NCBI GenBank assembly: GCA_946807835.1
Contig: OX327709.1
Span: 20,027,501-20,091,500 of the forward strand
Source: Ailanthus altissimus
Lineage: Eukaryota > Streptophyta > Magnoliopsida > Sapindales > Simaroubaceae
Reading direction: 5' to 3'
Length of the DNA stretch: 64,000 bases
The notes beneath the pieces are model-generated. The model saw nothing but the letters and a program-made list of their open reading frames with translations, did no database searches and was not told the origin of the DNA. Numbering within the stretch: position 1 is the stretch's first letter; the number at the start of each line of letters is the position of its first letter. Positions 33,501 through 46,439 of this stretch are shown in pieces. Made by a program: the position numbers and the translations under genes.

Positions 33501-36191
33501 CGAGAAAGCGAAATGATGAAGTGAAAACAAGGATCGGGACTTTTAAAGCGTGGGGTGGAAGACACGGCGGTGAAAGCGAGTCACTGCTCAAGCTAAGCGT
33601 TGCATTCACGCCTCGTTTTCCTTTAGAAAATTATAAACTCAAAATAAAATTAAAATGCATCTCGGTCCTTGGTGTTTATAATAAATGCAATAACGTTCAC
33701 TAAGTTTCAAACTCTGACATATAAGTCTATATTTTAAAATTAAAACGAAGATCCTAATCCTCTATGTTAAATTCCATTCAAAATTTATTAAAATAACTAT
33801 TTTGGACATAATAACATCAAATGAATAAAAGCAAATTTTTGGGATGTCTTAAGCCAATAATTTAAAGTTGTCTCTTTTAAAGAATTGAAATTGATCCTTT
33901 TAAAGAATCGACCTAAGATAATATTTTGTTAGTGCGTACTAAGCTTTATGCATATTTAGGCTTCCGGTCAAAATAAATCTATCAATTGAATAATCGTAAA
34001 TAGAGATAGATTATAAAAGTTTGATTTAATAAGAATCTACACATACTTCACCGAGCACAATAAACTCACTTAAATGCATTATTGAAGATTATTTCTACAA
34101 CTCTACAAAATAAATATAATTACAAGTATGTAGTTTTAGAGCCTTATGGATTATAAAGCAGTCTTATAGGCTATAATGAAGGCTTCAAGGCTGTGGTGAA
34201 GCCTTAAATGTTATAATTTTCTTAGATAAAATTAATTCAAAGGAATTTGAAGAAAATGATCCTAGAGAAAACCAAAAAAAAGTCCCATTTCTTCATTATT
34301 TAGCTTTTATTTATAACACTTATTATGTTTTGTTGTAGTTGTAAAGTCCTTTTTGGAACTAGAATAAGGTTTTACTTTCATATTTAAGACACATTTCGAA
34401 TTATAGGAGTAAGGTTTACATAAAAAAAATCTTAATATTTTAAAATTCTTGAGGATAAGAGTGATTTGAGTCATTGATCAGTTCGTGTCTTTATTATCCT
34501 TAAGAGATTTTAATAGTCGACCATCTGAGAGTTTACATGATCAGCCTCAATAAGGATTTACATAGTCAGCTTCGATAAGGTTTGTTATCTTAGATGCTTA
34601 TTAATGCCGAAGACTGTTTAGTGCCAAGGGCCATAAGTAAGTCTCAAGGATGTTCCTTTATACAATATTAGAGCTTTTTAATGATAATAGGTCGAAGCTT
34701 GAGATACTTGCATAATAAGTTTCGTTGTGGACTTCAAGTAAGTATTATTGGAACGTCTAAATATAGAGTTTTTTTGAATGCATTAAGTTTTTTAAAGAAT
34801 TAGTCTTGGGTCAAAATTCTAAGAGAACACACAAAAAAAATATATATAGATTTATGAGTTGTGCAAATTCAATCACTTTTTATAAAAAAAAAAAATCAAA
34901 TAGATTTCTTTAACAAAAATTAATGAAGTAATTGAATTTAGAAGACTCAAATCAAATTTATTTTCTCTTGCCCTTAGTTATCACCAACACCATGCCTAAA
35001 ATCGATATCTTGCTAATTATGTTATAAGAATTTTTTTTTTTAAAGAAGGAAAAAAAAAAGGGGAAACTTTAGCCTTTAATGTTAATTTTTCAAAATTTGT
35101 GGACTTGTGTATCACGGTCTGAATTTTGTTAGATCGTAATTTGAAAACTAAAACAAAATATTAACAGCGTTACAGAACCGTTAAAATTTGAAAGAGAAGT
35201 TTTTTATTCTAATAATGTGAACCGAGGAGCTTGTCAGCGGAAGTTTACACAACAAGGACGCCGATTTTGACATTTCGAAGTAAAATATCCCTTTCAAAAG
35301 ATACGGTCGTTAGTCGCTACGAAGCCGACCCTTTGACCGGCACGTGCCTCACTCAGTTATTATTACTACCATCCACAATTCTTTTCCAGAAACATTCACT
35401 GGGTTACCCGGTAGCCGCGAAAAAAAACCCGTTCATATTGCCGCAGTGAGTGACTGAGGATGACGAAGAGGCCCCTTGCTAACGGACAAAGATCGCTGTG
35501 TAACGTGAGGAGCAGAATATTCCGCGTATTTGCAACCAACGTTTACTTTCGGAGGTGAGATGTGACAAATTATTGGTCTCGTGATCTGCCATCACTCAGT
35601 AACGTCAGCTGCTAAATTGCGCCGCAGAGTGAACGATACCGAATCAGACTCGCTTGTGTCTCCAGCGAAGAAACAGGATGACGTTACCAAAACTATCGTG
35701 TAAATGTAATTCTTTGTTTTTTTAGACCATCGTGTAAATGTAATTCTCTTTTAGTTATTTTACTTTTTTTTTTTTAGAAAAACAAATAATTCAGTTTCTA
35801 TAAATAAAATAATATTTTTTTAATATACTTCGGTAATAAATGTATTTTTCTATTTATCCAGTAAGATTAAATAAATATATTTTCTTATTCATGAGATAAG
35901 GGTTGGATTCTCGTTTGCTTAAAAATAAATAGTTTTAATATATTTTTGGTTATCCAAATGGTTTAAGTTTGTCTTATTTTACTAATTTTATTGTTAAATT
36001 ATGGATATTTCTATAAAAAATAATAAATTTTATGAATAAAATGTTATTTAATTAAAAGAGAACGCGGGTTGGTGTGATAGCATTAGCAGGTGCATTGCTT
36101 GTGAAAACCGAGAAGGTTATATGAAAAAGATGTATGGCCTCTTCAAGTACCGTGGCATGTAGCATAACATGCTCTAGTCTTGGTACGATAT
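33501..36191. other. Intergenic DNA with a GC-richer patch at about 35220-35690
   Basis: Mostly AT-rich and featureless. The segment 35220-35690 is visibly richer in G, C and CpG than its surroundings and includes AACGTCAGC and GCGCCGCAG. The open frame at 35231-35449 has no recognisable family. A phrase containing ATCGTGTAAATGTAATTCT is repeated at about 35694 and 35729. Confidence 0.45.
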
Positions 36192-37050
36192 TGGGGGATA
36201 TTAACGTTTTAAGTAAATTATATTTTGACGTCAGTTTTAATTTTAATTATATAATCACTTTTTTTTACTTAAAAAAAGATATTAAAACCCTTATGATTTA
36301 GGAAAAAAGATATGTAGATTTTAATATTTTTAAAATTTATATTTATATTTTTATTAGATGACAAAATTTATTAACTTTAACAAAAAAAATCTATTAAAAT
36401 TAATAAAATTATCATTATGCTTCTTTTTATAACTAAAAAAAAAATTAAATTCAAATGCTCAAAGTGAAACCCTCAATATAAAAGTAAATATTTTAACTAA
36501 TTAAATTATTATGAGTTTTTATTTATATAAGTAATTAAAATATTAGTAGGGATATTGATCTTAACTAGATTATTTAAGAATAGAGACATTGATTGACCAT
36601 TAATTGGCATTGATCGGCTATTAACTAGTATTGATCGGTTGTTGTCACCCATTCATTACCATTGACCGTAGCCATTGATTGATGTTGATTGACGATTATT
36701 AACCGATCATTGATCAACATTGATCTACTGTTAATCGAAATTGATTAACGTTTGTCTAAAATTTTCATCTTTCAATTAAAAAAAAGGTGATTTATATTTT
36801 TATAATTTTAAATGTTAATTTTAATAAATTTTATCACTTGACAAAGTGTAAATAAAATTTTTAAAAATATTAAAATTTATGTGTGCCTTTCACCAAATCG
36901 AAAAAGTTCAGATATCATTTTTCATTTACTTAATTTAAAAAAATAAAATACTCTTAGAGTTACATTCCATTTATAATAATATAATCAAAATTAATGTTAT
37001 CATTAAAGTGAAATTTGTACAAATATCAGGGGTGGCAATGTTAATACCCC
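36192..37050. mobile_element. Non-autonomous TIR element (859 bp) carrying a minisatellite
   Basis: Starts GGGGGATATTAACG and ends GTTAATACCCC, the same end sequence as the MITE at 6044-6311, and the subterminal arms are also alike (TTTTAATTTTAATTATATAAT). The flanks TACGATAT (36184-36191) and TATGCTAT (37051-37058) may be an 8-bp target duplication with two changes. No transposase is present. The interior contains the degenerate repeat at 36580-36750. Confidence 0.6.
36580..36750. repeat. Degenerate minisatellite, ATTGATCGG/ATTGATTAAC-type units
   Basis: About ten short units of roughly 15-20 bp, each with an ATTGAYYG or ATTGATNAAC core followed by a TATTAAC or CATTAAT word. The units are diverged from one another, which indicates age. 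Confidence 0.75.
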
Positions 37051-37984
37051 TATGCTATGGGATCTGAACAAGTGGACCAATGAAGGGTGCTTCGTTGAAC
37101 TTAATTGATGAAAGATTTGTTGATTTTACTGCATTATTATTAAATTTGTGAATGACCAGTCACCAGTCATAGACTCCAGCTTCAAATTCAATAATAAGTA
37201 GAGTCACTGACTCACTGTCATAACTATTACTCTACTCTATATTCCTCATTTTCTTTGTCAAAATTTTTTATTTCGAGTTATATTTCTTAAATTTAAAAAA
37301 AAAAAAAACTAAAAAATCTTATAAAATATTTAGAACTTATGATAAAATTTTAAAATTTAGTGAAAGAAAATTGGATTTTAATTTAAAGATTCTGTTTTAT
37401 TTAATAAAAAAGACTGTAAGGATAATTATGTTCTCGTTCTCGTTCTTTTCAACAATCCATTTAAAATGCTAATTTACACCTAATAAATATTCATATCTTT
37501 ACATTTAAAAATAATACAATAAATTAATGTATGGTCCCAAACTTTGGACAGGTATTAGAATTCCAACGACTCGTCAGAGTATTGTAAATATTTTCTTAAA
37601 ATTTTTTTCACTATTTTATATAAGACATTCTTTTCATTCATTTTACTATTTGAGATACGTATTCAAACGCACGTAAATGATGTATAATCTTAATTGGTGT
37701 CTGATTGAATATTGATGTTAAAAAAAATAACAAATTACCTCTTTAAAACAAAATAAACACTAAGATTTTAATGCTCTCCACAATCAAATAATAACCTAAA
37801 GTCCCATTTAAATAAGGTAAGTTCCTCAAAAAAACAATTTTCACTTTATAAGTTCAATACTGTTTATAATATACAAATTTGAGTGTGCTCACCGGGATAT
37901 TTACAATATTTTTTCAAGGATAAATGAATGAAAAATGATATATAAGTATACTATAGTGAATAGTTGAAGGGCACGAATAGTGAA
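37051..37984. other. AT-rich intergenic stretch
   Basis: No gene or repeat was recognised. Confidence 0.5.
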
Positions 37985-38312
37985 ATATAGTTGGTGCTTA
38001 AAAAATTAAAAAATTGAACCGAATTGGTCAGTTTGATTCGGTTTTTGATTTTTTAATTCAAAAAATTAAAAAATCGAATCGAATCGAACAAAAAATAAGT
38101 CTAAATTAAGTCTATTTAAGCTAAACCGAACTAAAAAATTAAAAACTAAACCAAAAAAATTAAAAATCAAACCAAATCGGTTCGGTTCGCTATGAGCTTG
38201 GTTCAATTTTCGATTTTATTTTTTAAAAATTAACCGACTCGATTCTATTTTTAATTCACACCGAAAATTGAACTGAACCAAATTAAATTGAATTTGTCCA
38301 CCCCTAAGTGCT
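37985..38312. repeat. AACCGAA/TTCGGTT-type foldback repeat
   Basis: Repeated words of the kind AACCGAA, CCAAATCGG, TTCGGTT and GATTCGGTTT occur on both strands, with a left part rich in GATTCGGTTTTTGATT and a right part reading CCGAAAATTGAACTGAACC and ending TGTCCACCCCT. This degenerate palindromic repeat type is common in plant intergenic DNA. It has no coding capacity. Confidence 0.7.
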
Positions 38313-39649
38313 CGACAAAAATGTGTCAAGCACTTAAAATTTACGTAACAAATTCTTAAAAATTTCTACATAATGAAATAAATCTTTATATGATTAGTAC
38401 CGATCAAATAATATAAAAGAAGAATAGAGTATGTAAAGGCATTAAAAAGCAACATTTATGCATCTTTACATTTGTAGAGTTTAGTTCAAACATTTATTTT
38501 TGAAATTTCGTGTATGAAAGTTTATGCGGTTTGTGAAATGTAAATGCATGTCATTTACAGAATGCAACGAAAATATAATGTCCATTTTAAAATTAATTTA
38601 TGCAAGATTAATTCTTATTTTCGCTAAACGTCTTTAAACTCTCACTCTCACTCTGCTTATGTTGACGTCAGCTTAAAAAATACCAAATAAGGTTTTTTAT
38701 TTTAGAATTTTAGGGCCAATTATGCATTATACATTATTTAAGAATTTGTACATAAACGGAAGTTGTGTTATATTAAAATTAATTTTATTGTAAAATTAGG
38801 TTTTGTATTGATTTTACAGCTTATAAATATGCTTGATTTTTCATTATAAATCATCAACTATTCAACACACATAATTTACAAAGGCTTCTTAGCTTTTTAT
38901 CACTTTTTTTTATTTGTATCATCCAACTTAGGACTCTGCGTCCTTGCTTGTTAAAAAATTTTCACAGTCCTGTTGCTGAGCTTCGCTTGTCCTTCTCCAA
39001 AAAGAACCTAATCTCTGTGATACGTCTACTGTGCTCTAGCCTAAGCTTAGTAATAAACTTCTCTTGTTGAAAAAAATCCTTAATCTTGAATTCTATCAAA
39101 TCTGGAGCGACCTTTATCTACCTGAATATAGAGTATACACGGACCCAAATTTTATTTTTGTGAACAACTTAACTTTCTTTTCTAAAAAGGAAGAATAATT
39201 CACTCTCTTAATAATGAGCCGAACTCACAAAAATTCTTTTTGTCTCCATGTATTTCTCATAAAAGCCAATGAAAAATTCTCTTCATCTCATGAAGCCAAA
39301 AAAATGGACGAATGCTTTCTTAGCCTATTGACACTGAGACATACCATACAAAGCTACTTTTGCATAGAATTTTGACTTTCTAATTTAAGTGTTCAAATGT
39401 CCATTTACTTGAGCCTTTTAAGAGTCAAGTGTATAAACATTTTTCACTTGCTTAAAGAAAATAAACAATTAAGTTTCACTTAAACATAATGGTGGATTGG
39501 GTTTTGTCAAATAGTGTCTTTTAGTTTTAACATGTGTTAAATTTTAATAATTGGAATTTGACAATTATCTTTTTTAAAAAGTATTAAGAACAAAATTTGT
39601 TTGCTCGAATTTTTTTTTGAATTGAACTCTTAAACTCAATTCGCTACTC
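38313..39649. other. AT-rich intergenic stretch
   Basis: No gene, transposon end or tandem repeat was identified. A few modest open frames show no family resemblance. Confidence 0.5.
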
Positions 39650-40744
39650 TAGTACTCAATGAGTATACTTTATATTGTGAGACTTTTTAATTTCAGACTT
39701 ATTTGTTTTATAGAACATTTTCATAAGTTTATAAATACTGCCTTACGCACATGTCACAGATATAATAAAACGACACATTAAACTATATAAGTTGAAGTTA
39801 AAACATATTCATATAGTCCATATGTCATATATATAACAAAAAAGTATAGACATAGACTTTTACTATCAAATTTTTATTTGCTCAACCATGAACTTATTTT
39901 TCAAATTTGTATTTCGATAAATAATATCCGCAAATATTTTTGTGATATTATTTTAGCTTGCGAAAATTATTTTTTAGTAGTTAATGATTATGGCTTATAA
40001 ATACATTCTCTAAGTATTAAGATATACAACTTATCCACATAAGCTGACGAATCTCATATTTATGCACATCGAATTCCTTGAGCATCAGATCATAGCCAAC
40101 GACACTTAGAGGTCAAACCATGAAAGGTCTTTGATATGTGTGAAATAAAAGTATGATGGATTATTCACAAGTCTACTATAGCGCTCAAGTCAAAGAATCA
40201 ATAATACTACTCAACTTGAGAAGACCATCAATTGGCGGTTTTATAGGATGTTTATTAGAAGTCTTTGTGAGTCTGTTTAGTACCCATTCCTAATTGAATA
40301 CTTGCATGCTTTTACGAGTTTCAACTAAATTCATGGTTTGCTAAATTAACTATCTAGATAATCTAGATATAGACATATACTGATCTAGAAGGTTTACCAA
40401 TTGACCCGTATCGGTAAACATTGATCAAAATGATATTTTTTAGAACATAATATATAATGACATTTCTTAGCACCATTTTCAATTCCTTACAATTATGTCA
40501 TTTCAATAAAAAATTTCAAATCTTTATCCCATTTCAAACAATGCTCTAATTCTTGTTGTTAATTTAAAACCTTTAGATTAGATTTAAAACCTTTAGATTA
40601 GATTCAAATCCTTTTAGATCTACAATTTTTAAAAAATTGTAAATTATTAATATATAATAAATTAATAATTTATTATAATGTACATTGTATAGATATCAAT
40701 ATATTTATATAAAATAAAATGGGATGTAAGCATTATCTCCTACA
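39650..40744 (-). mobile_element. Decayed partial LTR of the TGTTAGGG family
   Basis: On the minus strand this aligns by eye with the first half of the solo LTR at 25187-27317. It includes counterparts of GTATACTTTATATTGTGAGAC, CATGAAAGGTCTTTGATATG, AAGTATGATGGATTA, CAACTTGAGAAGACC and the LTR start (GGGATGTAAGCATTATCTCCTACA). Divergence is much higher than between the two complete copies, and the far half is missing. No target duplication was seen. Confidence 0.7.
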
Positions 40745-40985
40745 CTTATATCATGTGTTGTACACTGTACTCAGCAAAAATAAAAAAATACATTCATTGC
40801 ATGCTTCAAGCACATGACGTTTTGGTTCAACACATTTGTTGAGCATAGTACATGGCCCCGTTCAACAAAAAAAAATAATTTTAAAGCCAAAATGTTCTGC
40901 GTTTAGAATTGACTCCTTGCATGCACGCAACAATTTTGCTCATAGCACTTTCGTCAAGCATGATATAACAAATTTGCAGTGGCTA

Positions 40986-41108
40986 AAAGTGGTTGCTATC
41001 GCAATAGCCACAAATGGTCGTAGTTACAGGTGGCCAAAAGTGGCCGCAGTTGCAGCGACCGCAAATGGTTGCTACACGCGGTCAAAAGTGGCTGTTGCAA
41101 CAGCAGTT
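40986..41108. repeat. 48-bp tandem repeat, about 2.5 units, GC-rich
   Basis: Units begin with AAAGTGG and contain a GCNNTNGC...CGCAAATGG core. In one frame they read as a 16-residue repeat (KVVAIAIATNG, KVAAVAATANG, KVAVATAV). The surroundings are AT-rich, so the block stands out in base composition, like the GC-rich islands of the nearby LTRs. Confidence 0.75.
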
Positions 41109-43921
41109 TTTTTCTTTTTTAAATTTAATTTTATATTTTAGTATAATAATTATATTCTTAATTAAAATTTTAAGAAATAAAAAGATATTATTAATTTGTT
41201 AATGAAATTTGAAATTTTTTAATGGAGAATTGTGTTTCTCGTTTGCTGTGCAATGCCATTTTATTACTTTTGAATATATAAAAGCAATTTGGTTATTTTA
41301 CATAACTCTGTTAATACTAATAAAATATTCTCTAACGATTCAATATTATTGTTTATTTTTTAAACTTGAGGGTATCGATGCTATTAAGCTAAAGCTTAAG
41401 AATATTCATGATAATATCACTAATATTTATTGTATTATATTATGACTTTTTTAAAATTTGATGAGCAAAAATTAAGGTTTTTCAAGCAAAAATAATAATG
41501 GTACGACGTGCATTACAACAATGTCGACCACTTCACACACAAATGACAATATTGAGCAAAAATACATTGGCATGTAAAATATCCAATAAAATTGTGAGCA
41601 TTTCTCACAACATTTACGAAACTCATAAAATCGAGATTTCATACACTATATTACACTTAAATATCATTTTTCATCCACATATTATTAAAAATAACATTAT
41701 AAATGCACCATGAACATAGTTAAACTTGCACATTGGAAACAAGTAGTAATGAACTTATAAAATAAAAGAAATGAGGAAGTTACCTTCATTTTAACTCAAA
41801 TTTTAGGTTATTACTTCGTTGTAGAGAGTATTGAATCCTAGTGTTTACTTTATTTTAGTGAGAAAATTTATTATATTATTTTGGTGTAAAGCAATGAGTG
41901 TTTATTAGGTGCAAAAGAAGAAACATGTCTTAAATATATTGTTGGAGGGGATGAGTGTATAATTCACCTCACAACTCTCTTTTCAGCTAAATAAATAAAA
42001 AGTAGAGTGACTTAGCTAAAATAATAAAAGCCCCTTAATTTTTTTTACTAAATTCGATTAAACCAAAAAATTAGGACTTGTTTAATTCATGATTCCAAGT
42101 AATTTTTAAATTAAGATACAATCCACAATTTTGAATTGTATTATTATTATATTTTTTTATATTTGTAAACATGCTTGGTACAAGTTAACAAAAATTGATG
42201 AGAATATGTTTGACATCATATTTTAAAATAATCAAAACAAGGATATACATTATTAAATTTTATTTAGAATAGTTTTTTTTTTAATCTCATGTTTAGTAGT
42301 AATGTAATTAGAAGTTTTATTAATTTAATAACAATTAATTATTATGGAACACTTTTAAGTCTCATCATGTAAGAGTTTTTAAGTTAAATATCAATTTATT
42401 TTGTAAAATTTTAATTTCTACCTTAGAGTTTTTAAATTTTTTTTATAAATTATGCTTAAACTTTGGTGTTAGAGTTTTAAAGTTTGTTTGATTATAAATT
42501 CATAAACATAACCTAATAGTAATCACATCTATTGATCAATGTCATTTTTAATTTTTTTTAAAAAAGAAGACTTTTCAAAATTGTAACTTTTTTTTTAACA
42601 CAAACTTATGAGCTTGACAACTGTTACAATTCGAAGGCATGCATTGGTGGGAAATAATCAAGAAAGCCGCACGCATTGGTGGAAAGATGCAGAGAAGATG
42701 CATCAATTTGAATAGATAATATATTCACAAGAACCAACCACTGAGTCGTGTATTTGAGAGAAAATTTGTTATCTTATTGATCACTGTAGTGTTTTAACAT
42801 ATAGTAACTATAATAAAAGTGACTTTATAAGAATAAATTATATAAACTTGTATACTATTATAAAGAAGTATGAATAAATAAAATAAGAAGGTGGAATGAC
42901 CGACTCATTCTTTAATACGGGGTATAGATGACTGAAGTGATGGCACGTGATAATAAAAGAGAAAGTTAATGAAATTGTGTCTTCACTTAAAAGTCGCATC
43001 TTATATTAAATAAAAATTAAATAAATTTTAATTTTATATAAATATGTAAAGAAATATTATTTAATAAATTAATTTTTTAAATTAAATATCTATCAATAGA
43101 GATAATAACAAAAGGTATCATAATAAACCTTAGTTTTTATTTATATTTAAACTCTTCAAATTTGCACTTTTAACTCCATTAAGCGATTGTCAGATATGTG
43201 TCATCTTAAATTAGTGAGATAGAAAAAAAGAGCTAAATTGGTTCATAAATGACGAGTCATAACATAAAATTAATGTTATTTATACAAACTTTATAATAAA
43301 GAATTATCCTAATTAAAAATTATTTCTACTATTCCTATAAAGAACAAAGGAAACAAAAGGAAACCTATTCATACATTGGAGGGAATAACTTACATTTATA
43401 AAAGATGGGCAAAAGCTATTTCCAAATAAGAGGAAACAAAATAGCTCATCATGTTATTACAATATCCTCTACCTAAAACAAGCAATACTCATACAAATTA
43501 CACCCAACAAGTATAACAAATCATTGCATAAACAACACAACCACAATATATATGTCATTCGAACTTGAGTTGTGGCATTGGAATCGAATGATTTTGCAGG
43601 TTTGAAAGCAGTACTCAAGTAGTACAGGCTCTGGCCAACGATGGTCGTCTTCAGTCGTAAACTTTCTTAAGTTGTTGACGGAGGACAGAGATGAGGGTAT
43701 CTAGCAGCGGTCTAACGAGTTTCAGCCAATATTTGACCAAGACCCAAAAAATAAGAGAGCGTTTTGGCCCTTATTCGGTGAAGGTAATTTTAGGGTAAGA
43801 GCGTCACTTCAGGTATTTGAGAGGGAGGAGAGTTTTTTTTTTTTAACCTCTAAGGTTGAGAGTGATAATCCTACCCATACTTAGAAATGCGTGAAGTTCT
43901 TTTTCCACTTAGCAATGTAAG
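41109..43921. other. AT-rich intergenic DNA
   Basis: No gene was recognised. The segment 42985-43095 (GTCGCATCTTATATTAAAT..., AATATTATTTAATAAATTAA) resembles a decayed LTR of the TRIM described next. A patch at 43560-43760 is slightly less AT-rich but holds no recognisable frame. Confidence 0.45.
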
Positions 43922-44430
43922 TGTTACATTTCACATCGAATAAAAATTGAATGGATCTTGGGTATATATGGACGAGTAAGAAGCATTATTTAATAAGTTA
44001 GTCTTTTGGGTCAATGGCAAGCGCTTGACCGGTGACAAGTGGTATCAGAGTAAACTCAAATTTTTATTCGTATGTGAGTCCTTAAAAATTACCCCAATAG
44101 AAATTATCACGTGAGATGTAAATCCTCCATACTGCTAGGGGGAGGGAAGTACGGGCTAAATGGGTCATAAAAATTTGATGTCTTAAGCTTTAATAAAGAT
44201 TGTCACGTGGATAGTGAGTTCCTAACCCTAGGAGGATTGATAATACCAGTTAAGTTGGTCATTGAGTTTAGGTCACACTATGACGAGAACGTCACATGAT
44301 TGGGCGGGGGAGAATGTCACATCCTACATCAAATATAAATTAAGTAAATCTTAAATATATATAAACAGATAGACAACATTACTTAATAAATTAATATTTT
44401 AAATTAATAACAAGTATTCGACTTACAACA
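43922..44430 (+). mobile_element. Complete TRIM (509 bp) with two 116-bp LTRs
   Basis: LTR1 43922-44037 (TGTTACATTTCACATC to GGTGACA) and LTR2 44315-44430 (TGTCACATCCTACATC to CTTACAACA) are equal in length and share AAGYAGATCTT-type, TATATATA, CATTAYTTAATAA and TTAGTCTTTTGGG-like blocks. A near-perfect initiator-Met primer-binding site, TGGTATCAGAG, starts at 44040, two bases after LTR1. A purine tract, GGGCGGGGGAGAA, lies directly before LTR2. The interior of about 277 bp has no coding capacity, so replication would have depended on enzymes from other elements. The flanking bases GTAAG and TGAGC do not match, so the target duplication is lost or the ends are slightly off. Confidence 0.88.
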
Positions 44431-46245
44431 TGAGCCACGGATTTTTATCCCTACATAAAGAATATAGAAGGAAAAAAGTCTTTGCATGGTGTTATTCCTA
44501 CAGGCTATAGGCCATCCAACCAAAAAAATGTTACCCGAGTTGATTTTTCTCTCTCGCCCTTTTTAATCAATCATATTGGTGGTATATTTTGGTTGATGGA
44601 CTCGTGGAAATTGCAGTAAATAAAGATATCACCATTGAGGATTTTCTCTAAAAATAGTGTTTTAGAACTCTTAGGCAAATACTGACTTAAAGTCCCAAGA
44701 AAGAAAATGGTGGCTTGAAACTCCGAGTAGGCTCAGAGGCCTAGGTGTGTAAATTCTAGAAACAAGAATTTGGATTCTGCTGAGAAAGGAAAATCAAGTA
44801 ATAATAATTAAAAAAGAAGAAGATAATTTCCGATAGAACTAAGATTAAATTAAGTCAACTTGGTATCAACCTCCTCCACTTGAACTTTGATTTACCAAGT
44901 TAAATACTTATAAATAAAGAACAATTATAAAAAAGAGCATAGAAGTTAAATACTCGATGGAAAATACTTTATTTTTTGTTCTTTAATTACCATCTTTAAT
45001 ACTTTCTCACACTTATTTTCCTCTCAAATTTTTTCTTGAACATAGATTAAAAAGCCAAATCACATTATTTTTTTTTTTGTCATCATTTTCTCATTTTTTA
45101 CTAACTTACATTAAAATTACTAAAATAAAAATCACAACACGACGTGAATTCCCAGAATTAGAAAGGCATCCCGCCCCAGGGCAGTCCCTTAGTTATTATA
45201 TTTGTAGTGCTTATTATCCATTTGAAGAACTTTTGAATTAGATCATTTATGACTATAAATGCAAGAAAAGCATGCATTTGGTGGCCAATGAAAAATTAAT
45301 CATAAGATTAAGTTTTATTTTTTTTAAAAATACACATTATTATATGTTAGGCTCAAGTGCATCATAAAATTAGGTTAGGTTGGAGTTTATACATTTAAAT
45401 TCTCCTAATCATTTATATTATTATATACATTTATTTTCGTTAATTAGAATAAAATCTAACAAATTGAATAATCGAGGTGACAAATTCAAACTTGTGATGT
45501 AAATTTCCGAAATAGAATCGTCAAACAAAAGTTTTCGAGATGAGGAGCAATACTTGCCATGTATATATACAAAACTTAGGCCTCACAAAATTTCTCATGG
45601 GTTAGAGCCGCAGGTCCCAACTAACTTGAAGAATAAATGGAAGGAGACTTCATAGTTTTTTTTTTAGTTTCGAGATAAGTATAAGAATGGATTATTATGT
45701 CCAAATTATATTCAGAGTGGTATGAGAAAGGATTATAATTCCTGAACCCATTCTAAAATTTCAAATTGAAAAAATAATTAATTTTTTTAATTTTTAATTA
45801 AAGTATATTATTATAATTAAAAAAATATTTTTAAAATATAAAAAATAAATAAATTTAAATACAGAGTATCTTTAAGGATTCCATTCTAAAATTTGAATTA
45901 TTTAATTTAAATAGAAAGCTAATATGAAAATTTTTAATCCATTTGAATATGGAGATATGAATTGCTTTCCCCAACCCAACTTGGCCATTGCCAGCCCTAA
46001 CAAAACCTTTCAACTTATTAATTTATTTTGTTATTTTTTTCTGTGTTTTCAAATAAATTATAATTAATTTCAAGTATTATCTAGTAAGTCAATATTGGGC
46101 CTTCGTGTAAGATACACCCCACTTGTTTTTCTGTGGTCCTCTCCATTACAATTGGGCAAAATTTGAAAGCCCAATATAATTAGGCCTAGAAATAGCGCCC
46201 ACAAAAACTTTCGTTTCCGAAATTGAACCAAGCGGCCTCCTTTGT
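44431..46245. other. Intergenic DNA upstream of FES1
   Basis: AT-rich with long A/T runs. No gene or transposon was recognised. Confidence 0.5.
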
Positions 46246-46305
46246 TTCTGGAATTCTAAAGAGGTTTCTAGCTGTTACGCCAGTCGACCAGCCAGTTGCT
46301 ATATA
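46246..46305 (+). promoter_or_regulatory. FES1 promoter: heat-shock-type site and TATA box
   Basis: TTCTGGAA at 46246-46253 has the TTCnnGAA spacing of a heat-shock element and is followed by further TTC-like pentamers (ATTCT, TTTCT). TATATATAG at about 46299-46308 lies about 135 bases before the start codon. A heat-inducible promoter would fit an Hsp70 co-chaperone, but the element has only two perfect units. Confidence 0.5.
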
Positions 46306-46439
46306 TAGAGCCTACGGCCTGTTTAGAAAAGGCTCTTCTTAAAGCACTTGTGCTCACTGATATCATTTGTTATTGTTAGTAGACGTTATTTCTCTCTACC
46401 CATTAGGGTTTTGTTAGCAGACAAAGGTAGAAGAAACAG

